Origin: Candidatus Luteimonas excrementigallinarum
Lineage (GTDB): Bacteria > Pseudomonadota > Gammaproteobacteria > Xanthomonadales > Xanthomonadaceae
NCBI GenBank assembly: GCA_019115725.1
Contig: DXCY01000198.1
Coordinates: 1-15,486, forward strand
Direction: 5' to 3'
DNA: 15,486 bases
Shown: piece by piece, positions 6,261 through 12,736 of the stretch
How positions within the stretch are numbered: position 1 is the first letter of the stretch
How the letters are laid out: every line of letters begins with the position of its first letter
Translations under genes and position numbers: made by a program
The notes under the pieces: generated by a model
Told to the model about the DNA's origin: nothing
What the model saw: the letters and a program-made list of their open reading frames with translations, nothing else
Database searches by the model: none

Positions 6261-7415
6261 TCACGCGGGGTGGATGGCCCCGAGGATCCTCGCCCCGGCG
6301 GCCCCGGTCACCGAAGGCAGATTGCCGGCCAGGCCCAGGGCAGTCTGGCGCGCCAGCCAGGCGAAGCCCATTGCTTCCACGTAGTCCGGATCCAGGCCGT
6401 GTGAGGCGCTGGATTCCACTTGGCATTCCGGCAGCCGCGCCGCCAGCGCGGCCATCAGCACCGGGTTGTGTACGCCGCCGCCGCAGGCAATGACCCGGCG
6501 GGTGCGGGGCTGGGTTGCCAGCAGGGCATCGGCCACGCTGTGCGCGGTCAGCGCCAGCAGCGTGGCCTGCACATCGGCGGGCGATTCGCCGCCCGCCAGT
6601 CTGGATGCCACCCAGTCCAGGTGGAACTGGTCGCGGCCGGTGGATTTGGGCGGCGCCAGCGCGAACCACGGCTCCGCAAGCAGGCGCTGCAGCAGTCCCG
6701 GGTCCACCCGCCCGCTGGCCGCGAACGCCCCGCCACGGTCGAACGGCTGGCCGGTATGGCGCTGGCACCAGGCATCCATCAGGCCGTTGGCCGGGCCGGT
6801 GTCGAACCCGCGCACGCCGCTCCCTGCGCCATCCGGATCACGCGGCAGCAGGGTGATGTTGGCGATGCCGCCAAGGTTCAGCACGGCGCGATCCTCCGCG
6901 GGGCTGTGCAGCAGGCCGGCGTGCAGGGCCGGCAACAGCGGCGCGCCCTGGCCTCCCGCGGCCACATCGCGGCTGCGGAAGTCGGCCACCACCGCGATGC
7001 CGGTGCGCTCGGCCAGTACGTTCGGATCGCCCAGCTGCAGGGTGAAGGGGAAACGCCCATCGCCATGGCGCCCGTGCGGGCGGTGGCGCAGGGTCTGGCC
7101 GTGGCAGCCGATCGCGGCCACGTTGGCGGCGGCGATCCCGCTGTCCCGCAGGGCGGCGTGCACTGCATCGGCAAAGACGGTGCCGATGCGCACGTGCAGC
7201 TCGCCGAAGTCGTCCAGGCCCAGCGGGGCGCTGGACTGGCCCAGTTCCACCAGCTGCTGGCGCAGATCCGCCGGCCATGGCCAGGCGTGGCCTGACAGCA
7301 TGTGCGGAGTGGTGGGCTGGCTGAAGTCCACCAGCGCCACGTCGATGCCGTCGGCGCTGGTCCCTGACATCAGGCCCAGGTAAACGCTTCGCTCAGTGGG
7401 GATCGGAAAAGACAT
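6261..7415 (-). CDS. anmK: anhydro-N-acetylmuramic acid kinase
   Basis: AnmK cleaves the 1,6-anhydro bond and phosphorylates anhydro-N-acetylmuramic acid to MurNAc-6-phosphate in the cytoplasm, using ATP; it is a core step of peptidoglycan recycling. The 384-residue protein has the ASKHA-fold signatures GLMSGTSADGIDV (14-26), IGCHGQT (102-108), LGDPN, GGQGAPL, LNLGGIANITLL (179-190) and FDTGPANGLMD, whose Asp205 matches the catalytic aspartate. PKSTGRDQFH, ACGGGVHNP and the C-terminal LPSVTGA complete the family pattern. I chose the ATG at 7415; an in-frame GTG at 7421 would add two residues. No strong ribosome site precedes either. The gene follows the M23 peptidase with an 80-base gap, so a shared transcript is likely, and it converges on the ampG-side genes. 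Confidence 0.97.
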   Translation of the reverse strand: MSFPIPTERSVYLGLMSGTSADGIDVALVDFSQPTTPHMLSGHAWPWPADLRQQLVELGQSSAPLGLDDFGELHVRIGTVFADAVHAALRDSGIAAANVAAIGCHGQTLRHRPHGRHGDGRFPFTLQLGDPNVLAERTGIAVVADFRSRDVAAGGQGAPLLPALHAGLLHSPAEDRAVLNLGGIANITLLPRDPDGAGSGVRGFDTGPANGLMDAWCQRHTGQPFDRGGAFAASGRVDPGLLQRLLAEPWFALAPPKSTGRDQFHLDWVASRLAGGESPADVQATLLALTAHSVADALLATQPRTRRVIACGGGVHNPVLMAALAARLPECQVESSASHGLDPDYVEAMGFAWLARQTALGLAGNLPSVTGAAGARILGAIHPA

Positions 7416-7466
7416 GGGCACGCCGGCGCGTCTGAAGAGGGCGCCGGCAATGTAGCCCCTGGCAGC

Positions 7467-7486
7467 GCCCGCTGCATGCAGCGGGC
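7467..7486. other. perfect 20-base palindrome between M23 peptidase and anmK
   Basis: GCCCGCTG (7467-7474) and CAGCGGGC (7479-7486) form an eight-base-pair stem with a CATG loop. It lies ten bases beyond the stop codon of the M23 gene and 50 bases before anmK. Without a T-run it may attenuate transcription or protect mRNA between the two genes. Confidence 0.5.
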
Positions 7487-7495
7487 CTGCGTGGC

Positions 7496-8965
7496 TCAGC
7501 CGCGGTCGCCGGAAGCCTGGCTGCGGGTGGCTGCCAGCGAAGGCGCTTGTGCGGCCTCGCGGCGTGCGTAGTGCAGCGTCTCGTACTGCTCCATGCGCGC
7601 CAGCGTGGGCGCGGTTTCCGCCTTGAACCTGGCCAGGGCGGCGCCCTTGAGCGGTTCCGGCGGTGGCATGGTGACCTTGAGCGGGTCGCGATGCTTGCCG
7701 TTGACGCGGAATTCGTAGTGCAGGTGCGGGCCGGTGGCCAGGCCGGTGGCGCCCACGTAACCGATCACCTGACCCTGCGATACGCGTTCGCCCTGGCGGA
7801 AATTGCCGAACCGGGACATGTGCGCGTACAGGGTGGTGTGGCCGCGCCCGTGGTCGAGGATGATGGTGTTGCCGTAGCCGCGCTGGCTGCCGCGGAACTG
7901 CACCCGGGCATCGCCGGCGGCCATGATCGGGGTACCGGTACGGGCGGCGTAGTCGACGCCGGCATGCAGGCGCATGGTCCCCAGGATCGGATGGCGGCGG
8001 TTGCCGAAGCGCGAGCTCAGGCGGGCGAACTCGATCGGCGTGCGGATGAAGCCGCGCTTGAGCGGGCGACCCTCGGCGTCGAAGTATTCCACTTTGCCGT
8101 CATTTTCAAAGCGGAAACCGGTGAAGGTCTTGCCGCCGGTGGTGAACGTGGCGGCCACCACCTCGCCACTGCCCACGCGCTCGCCTTCGCGCCACAGTTC
8201 CTCGACCACCACCGAGTAGCGGTCGCCGGGCTGCACCTGGCGGGAAAAATCGATGTCGTACTGGAAGATGCGGTCGGTCAGGGTGGAAATCGCGCCGGGC
8301 GACAGGCCGGCCTGGCGGGCCGAGCCGAACAGCGAGTTGCGGATCTCGCCGGTGATCACCGCGGTGTGTACTTCCACCGGGCGCTCGATCACGTGCTCGG
8401 TGATCGTGGTGCCGGCCACGGCCAGCTCCACCCGTTCGGTATTGCTGAGGTCGAAGCGGAAGCCGCTCAGGCTGCCGGTGTCCGGATCGAACTCGAAGCC
8501 CAGCTCGGTGCCGGGGCGGATCCGGTTCAGGGCCTTGGCCGCCGAAGGCGTTTCCAGGATGCTGTGCAGCAGGCTCACCGGCACGCCCTGGCCGGCAAAG
8601 ATCTCACCCAGGGTCTGGCCGGACTGCACCGTTACCGTCTCCCAGTAGCTGGGCTGCACCGCGTTTTCCGCCGGCGCGGGCGCCAGCGGCAGGGCCAGGG
8701 CCATGGTGGACATGCGCATCTGGCCGCTCTCGACCTGCATGGCGCTGGAGAAGCCGGCCGGCAGCAGGGCGAAGATCAGGGCGCCGGCGGTGGCCAGCAG
8801 ACTGGCCTGGGCCCAGTGGCGGCGGGACCACCGGCCGGTGAATCCGCGGGCCTGCCCAAAGGCCGATTCAGCCGACCGGGCTTCGCCGGCGGCTACGTTG
8901 TCCAGGTTGGCGAGACGGACGAGACGGTTGCGTTCGGAGGCCGACGCAGGGTCTGAAGACGTCAT
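7496..8965 (-). CDS. M23 (LytM) family murein endopeptidase, MepM-like, membrane-anchored
   Basis: A 489-residue zinc endopeptidase expected to cleave peptide crosslinks in periplasmic peptidoglycan. The N-terminal 50 residues are hydrophilic, followed by one membrane segment (about 53-73), so the catalytic part should face the periplasm. Residues about 108-160 form a LysM/OapA-like wall-binding region (VTVQSGQTLGEIFAGQGV). Residues about 195-260 match the helper domain of MepM/Csd3-type enzymes (SLFGSARQAGLSPGAI, YDIDF, QPGD). The LytM domain has HAGVDY (His334 and Asp338, zinc), LYAHMS (His382) and GPHLHYEFR (His414, His416); all expected ligand and catalytic histidines are present. A 60-residue charged tail follows. 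A well-formed sigma70 promoter lies 38 bases upstream of the ATG. The gene heads the unit with anmK and diverges from tyrS. Confidence 0.95.
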   Translation of the reverse strand: MTSSDPASASERNRLVRLANLDNVAAGEARSAESAFGQARGFTGRWSRRHWAQASLLATAGALIFALLPAGFSSAMQVESGQMRMSTMALALPLAPAPAENAVQPSYWETVTVQSGQTLGEIFAGQGVPVSLLHSILETPSAAKALNRIRPGTELGFEFDPDTGSLSGFRFDLSNTERVELAVAGTTITEHVIERPVEVHTAVITGEIRNSLFGSARQAGLSPGAISTLTDRIFQYDIDFSRQVQPGDRYSVVVEELWREGERVGSGEVVAATFTTGGKTFTGFRFENDGKVEYFDAEGRPLKRGFIRTPIEFARLSSRFGNRRHPILGTMRLHAGVDYAARTGTPIMAAGDARVQFRGSQRGYGNTIILDHGRGHTTLYAHMSRFGNFRQGERVSQGQVIGYVGATGLATGPHLHYEFRVNGKHRDPLKVTMPPPEPLKGAALARFKAETAPTLARMEQYETLHYARREAAQAPSLAATRSQASGDRG

Positions 8966-9002
8966 AACGTTCCGTGCTGAGTGAAGGGTGCGTCAGCGCG
9001 GT

Positions 9003-9031
9003 ACGATAAAGACGTGAGGAGGTCGCGTCAA
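9003..9031 (-). promoter_or_regulatory. sigma70 promoter of the M23 peptidase–anmK unit
   Basis: On the minus strand TTGACG (9031-9026) is followed after exactly 17 bases by TATCGT (9008-9003). The match is five of six to the -35 consensus and four of six to the -10. Initiation near 8996 would give a leader of about 30 bases before the ATG at 8965. No equally clear promoter is visible for the divergent tyrS; TTGATG at 9036-9041 lacks a good -10 partner. Confidence 0.6.
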
Positions 9032-9136
9032 ACGATTGATGCAAATGGAATTCCCTCCGGTCATCAAGTGTTAGAAACCCATTAATTCAACCGGACGGCG
9101 GTCACATCCCGTCGTTCCCAACGCTGAGAATCGCCC

Positions 9137-10357
9137 GTGTCCCACGCCTCTCCCTCCCAGTCGGCCAGTGACCTGATCGCCCGCGGCGCCGACGAGATCC
9201 TCAAGTCCGATGAGCTGGCCAAGCGCCTGGCCGGAGACCGCCCGCTGCGGGTGAAGGCGGGGTTCGATCCCACCGCGCCGGATCTGCACCTGGGCCATAC
9301 GGTGCTGCTGAACAAGATGCGCCAGTTCCAGGACCTGGGGCACACGGTGGTGTTCCTGATTGGCGACTTCACCGGGATGATCGGCGACCCCTCGGGCAAG
9401 AGCGCCACCCGCCCGCCGCTGACCCGCGACGAGGTGCTGGCCAACGCCGACACTTACAAGGCGCAGGTGTTCAAAGTGCTGGATCCGGAGCGCACCGAGG
9501 TGCGCTTCAACTCGGAGTGGTTCGGCACCATGGGCGCGGCCGACATGATCCGGCTGGCCTCCACCCACACCGTGGCACGGATGCTGGAGCGCGATGATTT
9601 CGCCAAGCGCTACGGCGCGCAGCAGCCGATCGCCATCCACGAGTTCCTTTACCCGCTGGTACAGGGCTACGACTCGGTCGCGCTCAAGGCCGACGTGGAG
9701 CTGGGCGGCACCGACCAGAAGTTCAACCTGCTGATGGGCCGCGCGCTGCAGGAGCAGCACGGCCAGAAGCCGCAGGTGGTGCTGACCATGCCGCTGCTGG
9801 TGGGCCTGGATGGCGTCAACAAGATGTCCAAGTCGCTGGGCAACTACATCGGCGTCACCGATCCGGCGATCGACTTCGTCAACAAGACCATGAAGATCGG
9901 CGACGAGCTGATGTGGGATTGGATTGAACTGCTGAGCTTCGACATCGGGATCGACGAGGCGGCGAAGCTGAAGGCCGAGGTGGCCGCCGGCGCGCTCAAC
10001 CCGCGTGAGGTGAAGCTGCGCTTGGCACGCGAGCTGGCCACGCGCTTCCACGATGCGGCGGCGGCTGAGACCGCGATCGCCGGTTGGCATGCGGCGGTGA
10101 CCGGGCAGGGCGATACCTCGCAGCTGCCGCTGAAGGACGTTGCCATCCCCGCCGAAGGCCTGCGCATTGCCGCGCTGCTCACCGCGGCGGGCATCACGCC
10201 GTCGAACTCGGAGGCCAACCGCAAGCTCAAGGAGCGCGCGGTGCGGGTGGATGGCGAGGTGGTGGAAGACGCCGGCAGTGTGTTCACCCCGGGCTTCGAA
10301 GGCGTGCTGCAGGTAGGCAAGCGCAACTTCGCCCGCGTGCGGCTGGTGTCAGCGTAG
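9137..10357 (+). CDS. tyrS: tyrosyl-tRNA synthetase
   Basis: A class I aminoacyl-tRNA synthetase that charges tRNA-Tyr with tyrosine in the cytoplasm. The 406-residue protein has the HIGH-type motif HLGH (51-54) within GFDPTAPDLHLGH, the GDFTGMIGDPSGKSATR nucleotide/tyrosine region, LGGTDQKFNLLMGR, and KMSKS (229-233). The C-terminal 70 residues (GLRIAALLTAAGI through VLQVGKRNFARVRL) form an S4-type RNA-binding domain. The TRPPLT and DLGHTVVFLIGD segments resemble the TyrZ-type subgroup rather than E. coli TyrS. Translation starts with GTG at 9137, with only a weak GAGAA ribosome site; no better start is seen. It diverges from the M23 gene across a 171-base gap. No T-box or similar leader is seen. 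Confidence 0.97.
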   Translation: MSHASPSQSASDLIARGADEILKSDELAKRLAGDRPLRVKAGFDPTAPDLHLGHTVLLNKMRQFQDLGHTVVFLIGDFTGMIGDPSGKSATRPPLTRDEVLANADTYKAQVFKVLDPERTEVRFNSEWFGTMGAADMIRLASTHTVARMLERDDFAKRYGAQQPIAIHEFLYPLVQGYDSVALKADVELGGTDQKFNLLMGRALQEQHGQKPQVVLTMPLLVGLDGVNKMSKSLGNYIGVTDPAIDFVNKTMKIGDELMWDWIELLSFDIGIDEAAKLKAEVAAGALNPREVKLRLARELATRFHDAAAAETAIAGWHAAVTGQGDTSQLPLKDVAIPAEGLRIAALLTAAGITPSNSEANRKLKERAVRVDGEVVEDAGSVFTPGFEGVLQVGKRNFARVRLVSA

Positions 10358-10447
10358 GTCGGGAGCTTGGCAGCGGGCGCTCGGCGGGAATGCCAGGGAG
10401 TGCTGGTCTTTCATGGCGCCCCGTAATGGGTCCAAGGACTGGTGCCG

Positions 10448-10873
10448 TCAGTCTGTAACGCCCATCGGGAGGTGTTCCCACAGGACCAGCGAGGCGCATG
10501 ACGGGTCGGTGCAGCCGAAGTAGAGGGTCGTGTTGCCTTGCCGCCACAGGCCTTTTGCCGCGCCATTGATTTCAAACTCCCAGGCGCTGCCGTTCGAGTG
10601 CAGGGTTCCGGCGACCTTGCAGGGAGCCGTGTCGAAATCATGGTGGTACGCGCGGGCCGGGATTTTCCGGCTGATGGCAAAGAACTTCGCCACGGAATCC
10701 CGATCCGGGTTCCAGGTGTCGCACCTGGCCGAAAGCCCATGGGCCGATGCTGTCGGATCAGGTTCGACGCTGCCCATATCAATGATCGCAACGTCCGCGA
10801 TGGGCGTCCGGTTGCCATGGCATCCCAGGCCGAATGCCGTCAGCGCCGCCAGCGTAAAGGCTGCTGCTTTCAA
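10448..10873 (-). CDS. small exported protein, paralogue of its upstream neighbour; immunity candidate
   Basis: A 141-residue protein of unrecognised family starting with TTG at 10873, which forms a TTGA overlap with the stop of the preceding gene. Residues 1-17 are a signal sequence leading to Cys18 (GLGC, an imperfect lipobox), so it is periplasmic or a lipoprotein. The core aligns almost without gaps to the neighbouring protein: Cys51, Trp54, Phe64-Phe65, Cys85, Trp98, Ile-Asn-Gly 102-104, Trp110, Phe-Gly-Cys 119-121 and Cys126. I counted by hand 24 identities over about 75 positions. The four matched cysteines suggest two disulfides. As the last gene of the PAAR–amidase unit, with an export signal the toxin lacks, it fits an immunity protein protecting periplasmic peptidoglycan. 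That role is inference; a second accessory factor is possible. Confidence 0.82.
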   Translation of the reverse strand: MKAAAFTLAALTAFGLGCHGNRTPIADVAIIDMGSVEPDPTASAHGLSARCDTWNPDRDSVAKFFAISRKIPARAYHHDFDTAPCKVAGTLHSNGSAWEFEINGAAKGLWRQGNTTLYFGCTDPSCASLVLWEHLPMGVTD

Positions 10874-11322
10874 TCAGGTTCCATTCCATCGGTCGGAAGC
10901 AGCAGCAACGCTTCGCATTCCCGGGCCGAGCAGCCGAAGTGACGGACCGTGTCGCCATCCTGCCAGGTGGCGATGCCTCCACCGTTGATCGCGAAATGCC
11001 AGTGGCGTCCCTCGGCCTGCAGGCGGCCGCTGATGCCGCAGCCGACCTGGTAGAAGCGGTTGTAGGGCGAGTCCTGGTAGGACTCGGACAGGCGGAAAAA
11101 CGCCTGTACCTGCGAGGACGACAGTTGCCAGTCCCGGCAGGCCGCTTCAAGCGGATGTCCGGCCGCGCCGTGATATTCGGGGGCGGCTACTTCAAGGATA
11201 TGCGGTGAATGGGCTGCAGATGGCTCAGTGAGCCTGCCCGTGCAGGCGGCCGCCAGCAGGGTGGGGATCAGCAATGCCGCTGCGGCGGCGGAATGAAGGC
11301 GACAGTGATTGCGCAGGTTCAT
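10870..11322 (-). CDS. small exported lipoprotein-like protein; immunity candidate for the amidase
   Basis: A 150-residue protein of unrecognised family. The ATG at 11322 lies one base after the amidase stop and has GGAGG about nine bases upstream, which decides this start over longer frames reaching into the amidase gene. Residues 1-26 form a signal sequence with a hydrophobic core and LLAAAC, a possible lipobox with Cys27. The mature domain has Cys62, Trp65, Phe75-Phe76, Cys95, Trp108 in WHFAINGGG, Trp120, Phe-Gly-Cys 129-131 and Cys136, matching the downstream paralogue position by position. Secreted small proteins directly behind a peptidoglycan-cutting type VI effector are usually immunity proteins that bind the enzyme in the periplasm. 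I infer that role here from position and export signal, not from family recognition. Confidence 0.85.
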   Translation of the reverse strand: MNLRNHCRLHSAAAAALLIPTLLAAACTGRLTEPSAAHSPHILEVAAPEYHGAAGHPLEAACRDWQLSSSQVQAFFRLSESYQDSPYNRFYQVGCGISGRLQAEGRHWHFAINGGGIATWQDGDTVRHFGCSARECEALLLLPTDGMEPD

Positions 11323-11323
11323 G

Positions 11324-12031
11324 TCATTCACCCTCCGACCCGCTCCACAGCCCGGCACCTTCGCCGGGGGTTTTGTAGGAGATGAGGTCATGTTCGTAGA
11401 CATCGGCATCGGTCAGTGAATACGCCTCCTGCAGGATGGCGATGATGCTGGCAATGGATTCGGCCTGCTCGGCAGTCGGCGGCTCCCATTCAGGCGTCCC
11501 CTTGTCGTTCGGGCCGCAGTTCTTGAGGCAGCGGGCCACGGTTTCGATCCCTACGCTGTCCTCGTTCTTCGGGTAACGCGTTGGGTACGCCTTGACCTTC
11601 TCGTGGTCGTGAAGTCGTTTGGGATCCCAGCCAAAAGCCTTGATCTTCGCCATCTCGTCGGCAGGACAGCTGCCCGCCTCGTAACAGCGGGAGCGAATGC
11701 GGCCGACATGCGAAGTGTGCTTGAGGAGACTGGCGGTCTGATAGACGGTGCCATCCTTGTCGACATAGAAATGGGTGCCGATCCCGGATTTGGCGGAATT
11801 CAGGGCACTTTGCACGCTTGCGCCTTCGGTCCGATGCAGGATGATCGCTACCGGACCGGTCATGTCGCGCTTCTCCAGCGCGGCGATGGGCTGCTGCACG
11901 AACCCGGCATTCTGCACGTAGCCGTTCTTGCCCACGTAAGGGTCGACCAGCAGCTCCGTGGGCTGGTGGCTGGAAGCGTCGGATGTCTCGCCCTGGCCGG
12001 CCTGGGCGTACGCGCGCGCGGCTTCGTTCAT
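11324..12031 (-). CDS. N-acetylmuramoyl-L-alanine amidase (Amidase_2/PGRP fold), probable type VI effector
   Basis: A 235-residue amidase expected to cut the bond between MurNAc and the stem peptide. The fold is recognisable from VAIILHRTEG (His66, zinc), GTHFYVDKDGTVYQ (His87), SHVG (His108), EDSVGIE (Glu163, matching the catalytic Glu of AmpD) and VYEHDLISYK (His214 zinc, Lys220). The usual third zinc ligand (Asp in AmpD, Cys in PGRP/T7 lysozyme) is not in its normal place: after Lys220 the protein reads TPGEG, and Glu224 is the best candidate. Four cysteines occur at 116, 122, 168 and 172. There is no signal peptide, so it should need another export route. Its start overlaps the PAAR gene stop (ATGA), indicating coupled translation and a cargo–spike relationship. 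A housekeeping or prophage lysis role is less likely given the PAAR and exported neighbours. Confidence 0.9.
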   Translation of the reverse strand: MNEAARAYAQAGQGETSDASSHQPTELLVDPYVGKNGYVQNAGFVQQPIAALEKRDMTGPVAIILHRTEGASVQSALNSAKSGIGTHFYVDKDGTVYQTASLLKHTSHVGRIRSRCYEAGSCPADEMAKIKAFGWDPKRLHDHEKVKAYPTRYPKNEDSVGIETVARCLKNCGPNDKGTPEWEPPTAEQAESIASIIAILQEAYSLTDADVYEHDLISYKTPGEGAGLWSGSEGE

Positions 12032-12564
12032 GGTCCTTCCTCCTCAAGCTCGATCCGCAGCGTCTGGCAGCAGTCGGAAGTAACGACATGGGTGGCGCCG
12101 TCGGCATTGGTGATGCCGGTTTCGCACACGCCGTCGGCATGCACGATCCGGTAATTGCGGTTGGCCAGGGGCTTGCCGGTCAATGACGAACGCAGCACGA
12201 ACCCTCCCACGTAGCTGCGTGCGGTAGCCGCCGCTGCCCCGGCAGCCAGTACTGCGGTCGCTGGTGCGGTTGACGTGGCTGAGGAAGCGGATGTGCCGGG
12301 ATCAATGAATACCCGGGTCTGCATGGCCGACAGCACCTTGCAGCCACAGGCGAGCGAGCTGCCGTGCAGTGCAACAGGCTGACCATCAACGATCAGGGTG
12401 GGGTCGCCATCGACAATCGGGAACGCACCCTTGTGGCGGGGGCAGGTGGCCTGGTCGCCGATGCGGACCACGGGGATGCCGTCGACGTCGGTAAACGGGG
12501 AGCCGGTGACCACGCTGCCTCCGCTGGAGGTGGGGTCGCCGAGGACAATCCATGCCTTGACCAT
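12028..12564 (-). CDS. PAAR-domain type VI secretion spike protein with C-terminal beta domain
   Basis: A 178-residue protein whose first 88 residues are a PAAR domain, the sharp tip that caps the VgrG trimer of type VI secretion systems. Typical features are the repeated short-strand pattern (GIPVVRIGDQATCP, FPIVDGDPTLIVDGQPVALHGS) and the zinc set Cys41, His44, His67 and Cys73. An Ala/Ser/Thr linker (about 91-117) leads to a 60-residue domain (FVLRSSLTGKPLANRNY, TGITNADGATHVV) resembling a transthyretin-like or carboxypeptidase-regulatory beta sandwich. In known systems extensions of that kind help hold effectors. The ATG at 12564 has GGAAGG six bases upstream. It leads the module and overlaps the amidase gene by four bases. 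No VgrG, Hcp or DUF4123/EagR adaptor gene is present, so it must work with a system encoded elsewhere. Confidence 0.93.
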   Translation of the reverse strand: MVKAWIVLGDPTSSGGSVVTGSPFTDVDGIPVVRIGDQATCPRHKGAFPIVDGDPTLIVDGQPVALHGSSLACGCKVLSAMQTRVFIDPGTSASSATSTAPATAVLAAGAAAATARSYVGGFVLRSSLTGKPLANRNYRIVHADGVCETGITNADGATHVVTSDCCQTLRIELEEEGP

Positions 12565-12642
12565 TGCAGCCTTCCATGCCGCCGGAGATCGCCCTGCAGA
12601 TTAGCGGGGAAGCGGCGCTCCTTCCAGTGCAGGTGTGGCTGG

Positions 12643-12666
12643 AAAAGAGCCGCCGGACAGGCGGCT
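12643..12666 (-). terminator. second intrinsic terminator in tandem, downstream of the M28 gene
   Basis: On the minus strand AGCCGCC (12666-12660) pairs with GGCGGCT (12654-12648) around a five-base loop, followed by CTTTTCC. The stem is perfect over seven base pairs and the T-run is short (four). It lies just beyond the main terminator and about 80 bases before the PAAR start codon. Confidence 0.5.
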
Positions 12667-12673
12667 TGGCGCC

Positions 12674-12705
12674 AAAAAAAGACGGCGCCCCGGGGCGCCG
12701 TCTTT
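12674..12705 (-). terminator. strong intrinsic terminator of the M28 peptidase gene
   Basis: Perfect nine-base-pair arms GACGGCGCC (12681-12689) and GGCGCCGTC (12694-12702) enclose a CCGG loop. Flanking AAA/TTT can extend the stem. On the minus strand seven T residues follow (12680-12674). It begins 31 bases after the M28 stop codon and is the best terminator in the window. On the plus strand only three T residues follow. Confidence 0.9.
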
Positions 12706-12736
12706 CGGTGTCACTTGCGCGGTATCGCCGCCCGGA

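Noticed and set aside
7547..8956. A 469-codon open frame on the plus strand
   Set aside because: Complements the M23 peptidase gene, whose catalytic motifs are unambiguous; no motif or start signal on this strand.
9030..9136. Riboswitch or T-box leader for tyrS
   Set aside because: No specifier-loop or T-box sequence pattern is visible and the gap is too short; T-boxes are typical of Gram-positive bacteria.
10392..10410. CCAG/CTGG hairpin followed by TCTTTC after tyrS
   Set aside because: Only four base pairs; too weak to call as a terminator for tyrS.
11323..11409. Upstream extension of the first immunity-candidate gene into the amidase gene
   Set aside because: The ATG at 11322 has GGAGG at the right distance and begins a clear signal sequence; the longer form would bury the signal.
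10448..12564. Prophage lysis cassette as explanation of the amidase
   Set aside because: No holin, spanin or phage structural gene is seen; the PAAR neighbour and exported paralogues fit a type VI cargo better.
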